A DNA stretch of 64,000 nt from Siderastrea siderea (Eukaryota; Cnidaria; Anthozoa; Scleractinia; Rhizangiidae): NCBI GenBank assembly GCA_964030785.1, contig OZ034968.1:64931899-64995898 (forward strand). Direction: 5' to 3'. Every line of letters starts with the position of its first letter. The first letter of the stretch is position 1. This document shows positions 15,601 through 27,600 of this stretch, piece by piece. The notes beneath the pieces were generated by a model that saw only the letters and a program-made list of their open reading frames with translations, was not told where the DNA came from and did no database searches. The position numbers and the translations under genes were made by a program.

Positions 15601-18600
15601 CTGTAGTCCAGCCACATTGCCCTGTCCTGATGTAGGTATGCAACGCACACTTGCCTGCAATTTCCGAATGATGTATTCTTGAATGAAGCAGAGACCGCAA
15701 CCTTTCAGCTACGCGACGCTGACCAACGTGTGGGCGCACCTGTTGGATTACTAATGGTTTGAAACAGATCAAATTACTGTCAGCCACGCCACTTATCATT
15801 TTACCTCTCTCTAAATCACAGGAATTTATTGATCACAGGCTTATCCATTTGTTTGTTTGGCGCAATGTGGCTATGTTGGTAATCAAGTTAATCTGGCTTT
15901 GTAAAGGCAACGTTTATTAAAGGACTTTTCAAACTAAGATGAAAGAAAAAACAGGAAGTTTCGTACTTCGTTGTTTTGTGTTTGTTTTCTTTTTAAGTTT
16001 ACGAGCGCTCAATGTTTTGTAAAGTTTTAAGTTTGATATTATGTACTTTTTATATACTTCTGAGTGGTAACTGACAAAGCCATTTAAAAGCGCAGTTAAC
16101 CAAACAGAAACAGAATGGCAAGCCCGTGTTGTGATGACTAAACTTACAAGCATCAAACGCTCTTGTTGTTCCCTTCAACACTTCTAATGACAATGCTGCA
16201 ATGACGTCAGCTTGCTTGGCAATTAAACGAGACCGTTCCACGGCTAGAAACGAAAAAAAAAAATGCTTAAGCACAAAGTACAAAGCATAAATATTTGTGA
16301 AATTTAAATTCGTGTTCTTGAGAATCGTTACCTAAACATTTCTGGATTACAAAGTTTCCCAAAAGTTTCCCTGTTTGTGAGCACACGTATCAATTGTTGC
16401 GAAAGCTCTAAACTGCTTCTGAAAGGAATCGCAGGAGTTAGAAAATCGATCTCGTTTCGCCAAGTTTGCGATGTTCTTCTATGACCTCCCGTGTAACGTA
16501 TGACTGAGGGAAGTTTATTGCAAACCTCTCAGTGGAGGTTTGATTTAAAAGGTCGCATAACAGCGACTGAAAAGATAGTAGTTCTTTTAGATATATTTTG
16601 CTTCCGCGAAAAGTGTGTGTGCTCTATAAGGGTTATAAATATTGGAAAATACTGTTGCCATAATAAAAAGGACGTTTCCTTGCTTGCCGCGCAGTGATGT
16701 CCATGTTGCTCCTCTCTCCTGGACTTGTTAACTTTCTCAAACCGATCCGCTCTTTACAAGTGGGAACTAAAGAAAATGACAAGCTTACCTTCGGCACCAA
16801 GCGAAGTTATCAACTGAGTCCCATTTATCAAAGCAAGCCCCTGAATAATGGATGAGCAAAAAATGGTGTCAGAAACTTTGAAGATATTGGTGCTTGTGAA
16901 AGGGAAATGGAAAAACAAATAAGATGAATAACGTACCTCCTTAGGACCGAGCATGAGCGACTCAAGACCATGCGCCTTGAGGACCTGGGATAACATTAAT
17001 GGGTAAGATATTAAAATACTGTATCTAGCAATGTGAAACCTAGAGTGCAAACGGTCGTTTTTTTTCTTCAAGGATGGTAGGGAACGCCGAAGAATCAAGA
17101 ATGGTGCGATGGCCGGAACCGAGGGGTGAGCGGCGAAGCGCCGTAGCACCATTTCCGTATTCTTCGCGAGCCCTCTGCTGTCCTTGAAGAACTGACAATT
17201 GCTCGCAGTCTTAGTATGTGAAGACTTGTACATGGGGGAGACACGAGTTTTGTGTCGCCAGCGGACAGTGAAAAGCAACACAGGGAATGACAAAAGTAAA
17301 CTTTTGTTGTTGCAAAGTCTCGTTAAGTTTCTTACGACTTTTTTCACAGCTATTTTTTTCAGCTGTTGTGCAGTCTGCGCGATGTGCAAGCAATAAATAG
17401 CACAAGCATCCAGCAAGTACGTAACATGTACGGTGACCTGGCCAGTGGTCAGAGTGTCGAATTTTTGAACTGCCATCAGGTTTTTCATATTATGATTATA
17501 GATTACTGGAGAACAGAAAGATATAGCACTATGGAATACGGTAAAAGCGAACGGCAGAAATCACTACGTAATCATAACTTTTCCCGCCATTTTTCACCTT
17601 TACGTTGATCTACGTCACTTGTACGTTCGCTGTTTCAACGTAAGAACTATTATTCGTGTTCGTCAACAACGAGTACGAATACGAGTACGAGTACGAGTAC
17701 GAGGACGAACACGAATAATAAAGTTTTTAAATTGTTCTATACCACAGTGAGTTACCATCTTACTGTAAACGTTCAGCTCAGTGCTGTTTTATTTCATGCT
17801 AGCTCTATGTTAAGTAACTGGCTAACTATCAGCAAGTATATGGAAAAAGAAAGAAAAGTAGGATTAAAAAAAAACGCTAATGTTTGGCTGTCACAGTCGT
17901 TCACGAAAATGATGGTAAAATTATAGAGTTGCTTCAAAACTTCCAAAAAGATCGTTGTCAGTTTAGTTGATACTTAGAACGCTTCAGTTTTATCTTGTAT
18001 GTAGCTTTTAGTGCTTGAGTTTCGGCGGAACTAGCGTCGAAAATTTTAGCGGAGCCCGCCCGCTAGCGCGTCAGCGGAGCACCGTTGCTAAGGAAATTTG
18101 GTAACCTGTCAAGCCAAGAAATTTTGGTAGTGACGTAATAGTCACGTGACCGTCCGTCTGTACGTCCGTACATTCGTAGTTCAAATTTGCCTTGTCGGTT
18201 CTGTTGCAAACTCGGTCGGCACACCGCTTGAGTTCGCAGCGGTTTCGACGCCAAATATAGCAGAGCTAGTGCCTTTTGGTTTTTTCTGTCTACAACCATG
18301 GTTTTTACGGCGTTCCGAACACATTTTGCCAGGAAAAACACCAGCATTTTCATTTTGATATGCAGCTTGTCACGAAGAAAGAAATAAGTAGTAAAATTAA
18401 CGTCTGAAGATACCAATAAACTCTCATGGCCTAGTGGATTAATCGCCGGCTTATGCTGGGTTCGGCTCCCAGCAAAAACATTAATTTTTTTCTTTTTTCT
18501 TTTTTTTTATTTTATTTAACGACTTGAATGAGAGTATTTTCACAAATTAATAAGTGCCAGCAACTAAAAAAAAAAAGGGGGGGGGGCTCCACTTTTAGGC

Positions 18601-21600
18601 TTGGCTAAATCTATATATTACGTACTACCAGGGGCCATAATCGGGGACGGAGACCGTAAGCGCGGGGTCCACGCGGCCCCATCGAAAAAGACAAATGTGC
18701 TATTTTTAGAAAAAATTGCGCCACCCTCAACGTCATAAACGCGCGTGGCTACACGCAAATTTGCGTTCAACGTGGATATGACCAAGATGGTTATAATTAT
18801 TTGATATCCAGTATGCCCGAGTACATTTAACAAATTGACGTCAGTTTTTTATGCGTCTGTCCTCTTATTGATGATAAATTTCGTCATAACATTGTCAAAG
18901 TGTTGTAGATTCACGTGCCGCAGGCGAGTGGATCTACAACAAACTTTGACAATGTTATGACGAAATTTATCATCAATAAGAGGACAGACGCATAAAAAAC
19001 TGACGTCAATTTGTTTTTTACAATAACAAAAAGCCAAAACTGATTTTCAAACGGAAGAAAGAACTGCTGTCTAGAGTCAATGGAAGATGCGATTGCCGCA
19101 GAATCTGAATTTTATCGCTGTAATTCGGAGAATCACAGGCTCGTTAATTAAAACTTTAGTAAGAATAGGTCAGAAATACAAGGACAAATTCGAATTACTC
19201 AACTAACCTTTAATCCAGTGGAAACTGTTCACAAAATAATCCGTTAAAACACGGTTCAGCTTAATTTCATCAACAGCACAAATTCCCGCTCACCGCCGAT
19301 TTTCATGTCTGAATCCACAATAAACATCCTCATCTTTTCGCTCTAAGGTTGCAATGGTTTCTTCAGTTTTAAGCCATAAATTTTAGATGATTTCCTCATT
19401 GACGACTACTAGATTTGTGGTACAATTCTCACCTCATCAAGAACGCAGCACTTAAAAGTTTGACAAAACTTTTGCTGATTGCGTCAGCTTTACGTGTTTC
19501 ATCCGTCTGTACTCTTATTGACGATAAAAATTAGCCAATCAGCGCGCGAGAATTCGCTCAGTTATTGTAAAAAATGGTTTTTATTATTAAAAACGCAATC
19601 GCTAATTGCTATGAAATCAAGAAAGAGAGAAAAAAAAGAGAGAAACTCCGAGATAAAAGGGAACAGGAATCGATCGCGATCACATGACTGACCGAAAAAG
19701 GCGCCAAAACCTTGCGAAATGTTGCAGCGTTTCTTTCCGGAGCTGAATGAATCAATGGAACTGCCCCGAAGTGAACGTACAAGCACAAGGTTTGGGAAAA
19801 ATCTTCCAATTATGGGCTCTGAAATGTGGCACGTGTTTGAGTTTTCCTGAAAATTGTTGGAATCGTCGTTCAAAGCGGATTGAAGCTGTACGATCTCACC
19901 GTTATGGCTGCTAGAGTTCAAATGAAAGAGTTTGTAATCGCTCCATTCGCACAACGCTGACAACGGAGCCATCATGTGTTTGTTTGATCGAACTGAAGGC
20001 AGAATTAATAATTAAGCTTGAACGATAATTTCTATGCAGCTCACTGAAACAAGACTACGGAGGTGAGGAACATTAGAATTCACCATCTTACTTTTTAAAC
20101 GCAAACCACAAAACGCAATTGATCTCAGTTTAGAGCCCGCGGACGGAATGGCAAAAACAACACTCAAACAACTGTGAAAGCGATTCAACGTATTTTACAT
20201 GGCATCTGACTTGTGTCTAAATGTCTGGAGCTGCTCAAGGGAACACAGATAGAGCCACAACGAGTACAGGTAAACCAGTGTCAATTTTGCGTGGTGTAGC
20301 CAAAAAATGTCGCCTTTTCTGGTACTGAATTTGTCTAATGCTTTTTGTTCAGACTGCTGCATGATTTTTGTACTGACTCGCCATAAAAAGTGTGACAATT
20401 TTTATTAAATGCTTCTTTCCTATTTTACTGTGCTTATTTTGTCTTGTCTCGATATTTCCGACTCAAAGCCTTCCGTATAAAACCTACTGTTTGTGAAATT
20501 TTAAGAACAAGTGATTGAGTTGACGATGAAAGAAATTGTAAACACAGCGCTAAATGCTTAAGTCTTATATTTCTATTTCTACAGTTTCTGTTCGTCCTAA
20601 GAAATCAAGCATTTGTGTCTCAGTGACGTTCAGTTGTAATTTCTCCTTGATTTTGCTTCGATACAAAGTGATTTTTCTCGCCGGGTTGCTGGCGGAGAAA
20701 AAAATCAAACTCACTCTGTCGTTGATACCCTTGCCATGTCCACTGCGCTATGTATCCCTTCTAGGTTCGTAAATTACCCAGTAAGTAATATTCAGTACTA
20801 GGGCAGCATGAAGTTTCACTTCATCTTTCTCCTTCTCATCGACGGAAGTAGTTTTTTTCTTGGTGTTTTTCCAGTTCTCTATTTTGTCGACGATTGATAA
20901 CGCACCGCGAGAGTATTTGATTGAAAACAAAGCGCGCTTTTCACTATTTTTTGTCTTCATTATAAACATTTCGGTCATTTCGGTAAAGGCGGGCATTATT
21001 TCAGAAAACATACGCTGCGAAATCTCGGCAAACATTTTCTTTACTGATTCGGTATTTGAATCTATGTTACTATTTTTCTTGCTGGGGAAATAGTGACAAC
21101 GATTTATCAGTGCATAACTTTTCTTCACAATGCTTGAAAGATCATTTTACAGTCTTTGCGGCTGCCCTTCAATCTCTGTACATCCTCAGAGGAAATACGC
21201 TTTCGGGATGTATTTTCCCTTTTCGTGCCTGATTCGCCTTCAACTGATTTTTTCGTCGTTCGACGCCTTTTTGGCCCGCAAAACGTTTGTTCCGTCTAAC
21301 GGGGAAATCCTCGTCCGACATGTCCGACGCATCTTCGCTACAGGATTTTTCTAAAATATTCTCACTGCCATCATCGGAATCACTTGTACAATCCTCATAT
21401 CCAGAATCACTATCCAAAAAGTTCTCCTCAAGGGCTTGCCTTAGATTTGGAATTGTCACTGATGACAAAAACTGGATTTCTTCATCTCCAACGATTGTAA
21501 TTTCCGACCGCCATTTTGTTTGTTTTTTCTTTGCGCGGCATCCTCGCAACATACACGCGTGTTTCACGCGCGCGATGGCGCAATTTTTTCTAAAAATAGC

Positions 21601-24600
21601 ACATTTGTCTTTTTCGATGGGGCCAGCCCCATCACTGAAAATGGTATTCAGTTACGGTCTCCGTCCCCGATTATGGCTCCTGGTACTACAGTGCAGACTG
21701 AAAAACGTCGGGTTGACGTTTGCAGATGAGGCCTGCATAATTGGTTTGTTTTAACTTTGATTGGTTGAGGAAACGGCGCGAGTTTTTGAACCAATCAGAA
21801 CGTAGTAAAAGAAAACCAAAGCAAATGCCAATTACTTTCGACACAATTCAAAACCGCGCGCTCTTTTGCTTAATAAGTAGATAGTACTAACCAAACTGGC
21901 ATCAGCCCAGCCGCTCTTGGGACTCCACATTTGTCCCTCTCCCAGCAAACCAAGTGCTAAGTGTGATAACGGAGCGAGGTCACCACTCGCCCCTACAGTA
22001 CCCTGCTCAGGAACCCACGGCAGGCAGGACTCTATAAACATACAAAAAAACTCAGATTGGGTTCACAAAGCTGGAGTGGTCTAAACGAGTTTGAAAAAAA
22101 GATAAGTAAAAAATAAATAAATAAATAAATACGTAATAAAGCGTCAAGGCATTCAGTGCTGTAGTGCTAATTGCGGGCAATAAACGTCAGAAAAACTATA
22201 CAACGAACGTAAATATTTTAAAAATTTAAGCAGGCCGATAATCTGAGCCCTTGACTATTGTGAGACAAATCCAAATGATTAGAGAGGAGACCTTGAACCT
22301 GGGACTCCCCGATTACAAGTTCAACCGCGCTTCAACCATTACGCCACGCTGCGAATGACTGTAAATACCGTTTAGGAGGCGACTAATCATCGGCACAGTC
22401 AAAAAAATAACTATTAGATGCTTAGAAATGACTTGCTGATACGAAGGTTGAAAACGTCGCGATCCACATCAAACTTAAAAGATCGTGAGATAAACGATAA
22501 ACAAGGATATCATTTTAAACCACGATGAACAACCACATCTTTCATGACAAGAAGGTCTCTACTTCTTAGTTTTAAGGACGGTACCCCCCCCCCCCCCTTT
22601 GTTACTGCGTACACGTTCTGCGCATATCGAGATGTTCCGACAAACTCAGGTTTCTTAAGGGACGGAACCTAGCAATGCAAAGGCATTTTTGCGCATCTTA
22701 TAACTATGCGGAAAAACCAGATCTTAGCAATGGCTGTTGGAATCCCAAAAGAAAATTAATTAGGGTAACCACCCATTTTTCAGAGATAACTGAGCTCAAA
22801 TTTGTTATGAATTTAAAGCTTTTTTAGAATTATGGTTGCTTGATTATCTTTGAAAAATACGTGGTTACCCATATTTCCCTTTTGATTTCAGTAGCTCTTG
22901 CTAAGATCTGCTTTTCCCGCATAGTCATAAACCGTGCAAAAATACCTCTTCATTTGGAGGCACTGTCCTAAAGCATCTTCAAACCAGGCTTGACTTAGAC
23001 GCTGTCATAATCGGCCCCTGAATTAATAATCAAGTGTTCTTACCATTAAAGGCTGCAACCAGCTGTTTTAAGGTCTTGAGTGAGACCCCACTGAAAGAAA
23101 AGTAAAGCGTAATGATAGATAAGATGCACGAGTTGACAGTCAATGTTAAACATTCAGAGCCACTTAATGCCGGCGATTTTACTGGTCGTTTATTATTTTA
23201 GATTAGAAGCGTTCTCGCTGCTGCACGAAACTGCAGTGAATCGTATCAGGGGAACGACCATTAGGCTGAACTAACCTGTAACCTTTTGCCAGAATGTTAA
23301 TCCTTAGTGCCAACAACATTCGAGTGTGCTCTATTGACAAAGGAGGACCTACACCTACACAAAGGACAGAATGATAAAGATGAACTACTGTATGCCGGGT
23401 ATGGACATTTTCCGCGTTTTGCATGTAAATGTTTGGAGCTTTTGCGTTTCTTATGATTCCTCAAAACAAAAGTAAATGAAATAAAATAAACTAAAATAAC
23501 ATCCTGCAAAAACTAAATTTCTCAATCGCAAAAGAGCCTTGCTTAAAATCAGCAAAGCAACAAACTCGAAATTACTCATTGCTACAAAAACGTAATGAAG
23601 TAGTAAAGTAAATCGCTAAGTAACCACACCCAAAATACCTCGCTTTGGGTATGTCCATGACTGACAGATAAAACCGCCCCTGTTAGGTGCCATCTTAAAA
23701 TATAAGGGACATTCGTACGAAAGGAATGCCAGCGCGGCTTGGTTAAGCGAGGGAATAGTCAAGTGCCAGCGAAATCAGTTCACAAAAATATGCTGTTGTC
23801 ACGAATTTATACGCTTAGATAGGCCCCTGGTTAGGGAAACCAGCAATAGTCACCGACCTTTTCATTATGTTGTTTGCCGCTCTTGCAATAGATTACTCGT
23901 ATATTTACCTGCAGCATGCGATCTTATGAGATTGTTTTGCAGCTCCCTGGAATGTGAATACAAAGCCAGTAAAAACAAAAGCAGCACAAACGCAGTTTTC
24001 AGTAGCAGTTTTCAAAAGCTGGACCAATCAACCAATTAAACATCTTTCGTCGCCCGGATTGAAGTTTTCAACTGGCCTGGAAGAGGGATTCTCGGCGACA
24101 ATAGTATTAATACAACTATAAAATCATGACTAAAAACGCCAGAGAGATACTACTCTGCAATTAAACTTACCTACGGAAATTTACATTAAAGGTTCCGAAA
24201 AACGTAGCCGTACAAAGGGGGAAATTACTTTAGATTTGAGAAAGTTGTTATACTGCGAACTATTTCTTCGTTGAAACTTCGTTAATTTAAGTCGCATTAA
24301 TTTCAGATATCTTTAAAAAATTACAAGCGTTAATTTCCTGTAATAAGGTTTGTCGTTAGAAAGGGCGTTCAAAGACTTAGCGCTGTAACATGCAAAGGAT
24401 CGGAGCTTGAAGTTTAATCTACATTTGAGCAGTTCACGGATCTAAGTTGAACCTTGTCCGCCTAGATTGTCTTTCGAATGTGAGTATGAATTTCTGAAAG
24501 ATAACTGGAGGCCTTTGTATCAGGACATTTGCGTCCCTCCGGCGACATGCAACTTTGTTCATCGATGTATCCTGTGTAGTTAGACGGGTGCCTGTACACA

Positions 24601-27600
24601 GACTAACATACATACCACATAATAATCATACTCACATAAGTTTTTCATTAGGAATAACCACGGTTGCAAACTTTCCGAATCCTGTTGTCACACCGTACAC
24701 CACTGAAAAAGCCAAGGCAAAATAACGATCTTTCAATTTGTTCGAATAAACTAATATCAAATTATTAGTTAAGCTTAGGTAACAGTAGTTTGAAATTCGG
24801 GAAATTTGTACAAAACTGGCCAATGAAAACCCGCAGGTCAACTTTCGCCGGTGAAGCAGTTATAGCAGTTCTAAATCCACCACGGCAAATTTACCGTGGT
24901 GTGTTTTCCTTAGCGTGTACACTCAAAATGGGAAAACAAACAACCGAGCAGTTGCCATGTTCGATTTTATAGGACCAAAAGGGGTTTTTAAACCACCTTC
25001 GTTTCGTCAAAGACATTTGCCCATTAAATTAAAAATGCACACTTGAAACAATTAGTGTACAATGACGCAAAAATAATGAATGAACAAATAAAAAATAAAT
25101 AAACAAAAACACAACAAAAAATGACGCCATACCGAATCGATAGAAAGGCAGTTTACCAGATGAAAAACATTGCGTTATATTACAATGTAACAGATCATTT
25201 TTTCCCCAAACTTGGCGTGTTTTCGCGAATCGACACGGCACTCTGATTGGCTATTTTACCTAGGGTTGCAAAACTCAAAAGAGGTGTTTACTCTATCATT
25301 TGATCTTTTTGACGTATCCATGGATACTTACCGCGGAAATTTTACCTACACAAAGTATTTTCAACATGAAAAAACCCTTCTACCGCTGAGAGACGAAAAC
25401 GGTTTTTTTGTTCGTTTATCACATGTACAAATTAACGCAAAAAGTTAAGTAGGAGTTACGTAGCAACGTTAATCTTGTTTTTGAAGGTCTACCTTTATTT
25501 TCACGGACGATGCCGTCTAACAATGCCCGTGACTTGCTCACATTTTTCTCAGACTCTTCTGTCAGCTGAGAGGAAAAAATGAATTCAGTAAATAACCCAT
25601 GAAAGGAAAGAAAGGAAAAAATCCTTAAATGTTTACTGCGACAGTAAAAATCTACCTCGGAATTCTTAGGTCCGATAGTTATAGGGGTTAAAATGTTCGG
25701 ACCAAAGTAGTGTATCTCGACACACACCCTAACCTTCTTAGTGGGTCCGATTTCGATATATTTTTGCAAAGAAAAGTTAGAAAACACATTCTAGTTCCTG
25801 TTAATTTACAGGAGAACGCGAGCTTCCGTAAGTAGCAAGGCTAAGTAAACTCCAGAAAACCTCGGGAAGTTGATTAGGACTTTCTACGTTACAGTACCTC
25901 AGGTACCTAGTAAGTTATGGGATCTTTAAGAACCAGTTACGTTTTCTGCCAAAAAGCGGTCTGAACTTGAATAACTTGGTATTTTTTGCGTGGAATGACG
26001 ACATAAATTTGGTTGCAAACGTGAGAGATTTGTCCTGTCCATTTCTCAAAGAACGTGCCGCAAGGTGATAAAAACCGAAAACAATACCTGGCATATGTGT
26101 CTCTATAAAGAAGATATACCTTTATTTGAAAATTTGGTTCTACCATTTTGTTACTAAAATAGCATGAAATGGCTCAAAATTTTACATCCACCCTTTTGAT
26201 TAGGTCAACATGTAAGTGTTTCAGACTTTTTCCAGTTCATAGAACGAAAATAAGAGAGCAGTTTGCAGGAACATATCCACAACAAGAATTGTGTATTTAC
26301 TTACTGTCTAAGTACAATAACAACTAATTATATAAGGTACCTTAATCTTTAGTTTGCCTTGTCCCAATGCAACCAGTGTTTCAGGTGTCAGTGAGCATCC
26401 ATCAAGTTCAACAAACTAAAAATGAGGTTGACCAAGGGAAGGTTAACAAGCTCTGATCTCGGGGTTAACAAGCTGGAACCCTTTGAGCCTTGCCCAGCAG
26501 ACTATTTGAGGCTACCTGCCAACCATACCCAACTTTCGTTCGCATCGAATTTCCTGCACATATTTTATTAAATAGCATTTGGTGGTCTTTGAGTGTACCA
26601 TTGTATTTCTAGGCCATTTTTTTAAAATTCAAAATTGACTCTGGAGGAGGTCCTTAGGAGCTTGCTGGGTCCAGAACACCTTGATTCTTCAGTTTCCCCA
26701 CCTTTAAACTGCCTTAGCTGTACCCATCATGACAGGTGACAGTGAAAATTGTTCAATAAAATGCCCAGGGGGGGGGGGGGGGCAGTGTAGGTACTAGGGG
26801 CGAGTCACACAAGAAAAAAAAAAGAGGAAAAAAGAAGCAAATAAAAAGAAAGTGCTGACAAAAACATATACAAGAGAAACTTCTGTATTAAGCACCAAAT
26901 GCATATAAAGATTAATTTTCCCCCGTACTTATTCCTTGATAACACAAAGAAAACAACTCCCTCCCACAAAACACCAAAAACACCAAGGCATTACAAATTC
27001 AGCCTAAGCCTAAATGGTTCTTCATGCCAGTTCTCACTTCATTAACCTGTATAATTTTAGATGGTGCAATCTTGGTTATGAATCACAATCAGTATACATG
27101 TAGCCTGCGTAGCAGCAAAGAGGGGGGAGGGGAAGGGGGGTGAGAACATGGGAGAAAAATGGGGACTGGGGTATAGGGACAAGGCTTGCCTCCAGTTCCC
27201 CATTTTTCTCCCACGTTCTTGCTTCCTTTCGTCTTCCCCATTTACGCCTGCTATGCAGGCTACAATCGGTAATAAATATATTTACCTGTATTTGTTTCTG
27301 ATCCTTTTTTATTCCCCCTCTTCTGTTGAATTATATATTGTAGTACATTAAGGATTAAACCACTAAAATCTATTTCCCAGTAACAAACATCAATCTCTCA
27401 TTTCAAGTTAACAAGACTGATCATTTACACAAAATGAACAGAACTTATGCCTAGATGTGTTTTCACGTCATTGTCTCTAGATCGTGTGAGTTGGTTTGTG
27501 TATACCGAAAAGAGACATTACATTTCACAAAGTTCTGCAGTGGGTGTATGACATGAATGGATGTTGATCCATATTGCTGCTTATGGCTTACTGTGTCAAA

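Larger units (their letters stand above)
18629..21682 (-). mobile_element. 3.05-kb TIR DNA transposon with exact 7-bp target duplication (P- or hAT-like ends)
   Basis: The left end CAGGGGCCATAATCGGGGAC is matched, inverted, by the right end (CAGGAGCCATAATCGGGGAC when reversed). The match covers about 31 bp, then there is a diverged patch, then about 50 bp that match again (CATCGAAAAAGACAAATGTG onward). GTACTAC flanks both ends directly (18622-18628 and 21683-21689). A 7-bp duplication with CAGGG ends is, from memory, closest to the P superfamily; hAT elements have similar ends but 8-bp duplications. Open frames inside run mostly on the minus strand and no transposase domain was recognised. 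It is probably non-autonomous or decayed. It sits in HAL intron 9. Confidence 0.8.
16985..21891. other. HAL intron 9 (4.9 kb), host of a transposon and older repeats
   Basis: This is the largest HAL intron, between exon 9 (MIO motif) and exon 10. It contains an ACGAGT simple-repeat hairpin (about 17650-17720), an AGCGGAGC / CGTCCGTCTGTACGTCC repeat-like stretch (about 18020-18180), a tRNA-like SINE remnant (about 18420-18530) and the 18629-21682 element. No host exon is seen inside. Confidence 0.75.

Noticed and set aside
16754..17488. 244-codon minus-strand open frame
   Set aside because: It runs through HAL exons 10 and 11 and their introns in one frame, reading across correct splice sites. 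It is a by-product of the HAL exons, not a separate gene.
22587..22600. Homopolymer C/G runs (also near 26768, 47931 and 50588)
   Set aside because: Simple homopolymers; possibly sequencing-length errors. No evidence of function such as repeated G-quadruplex spacing.
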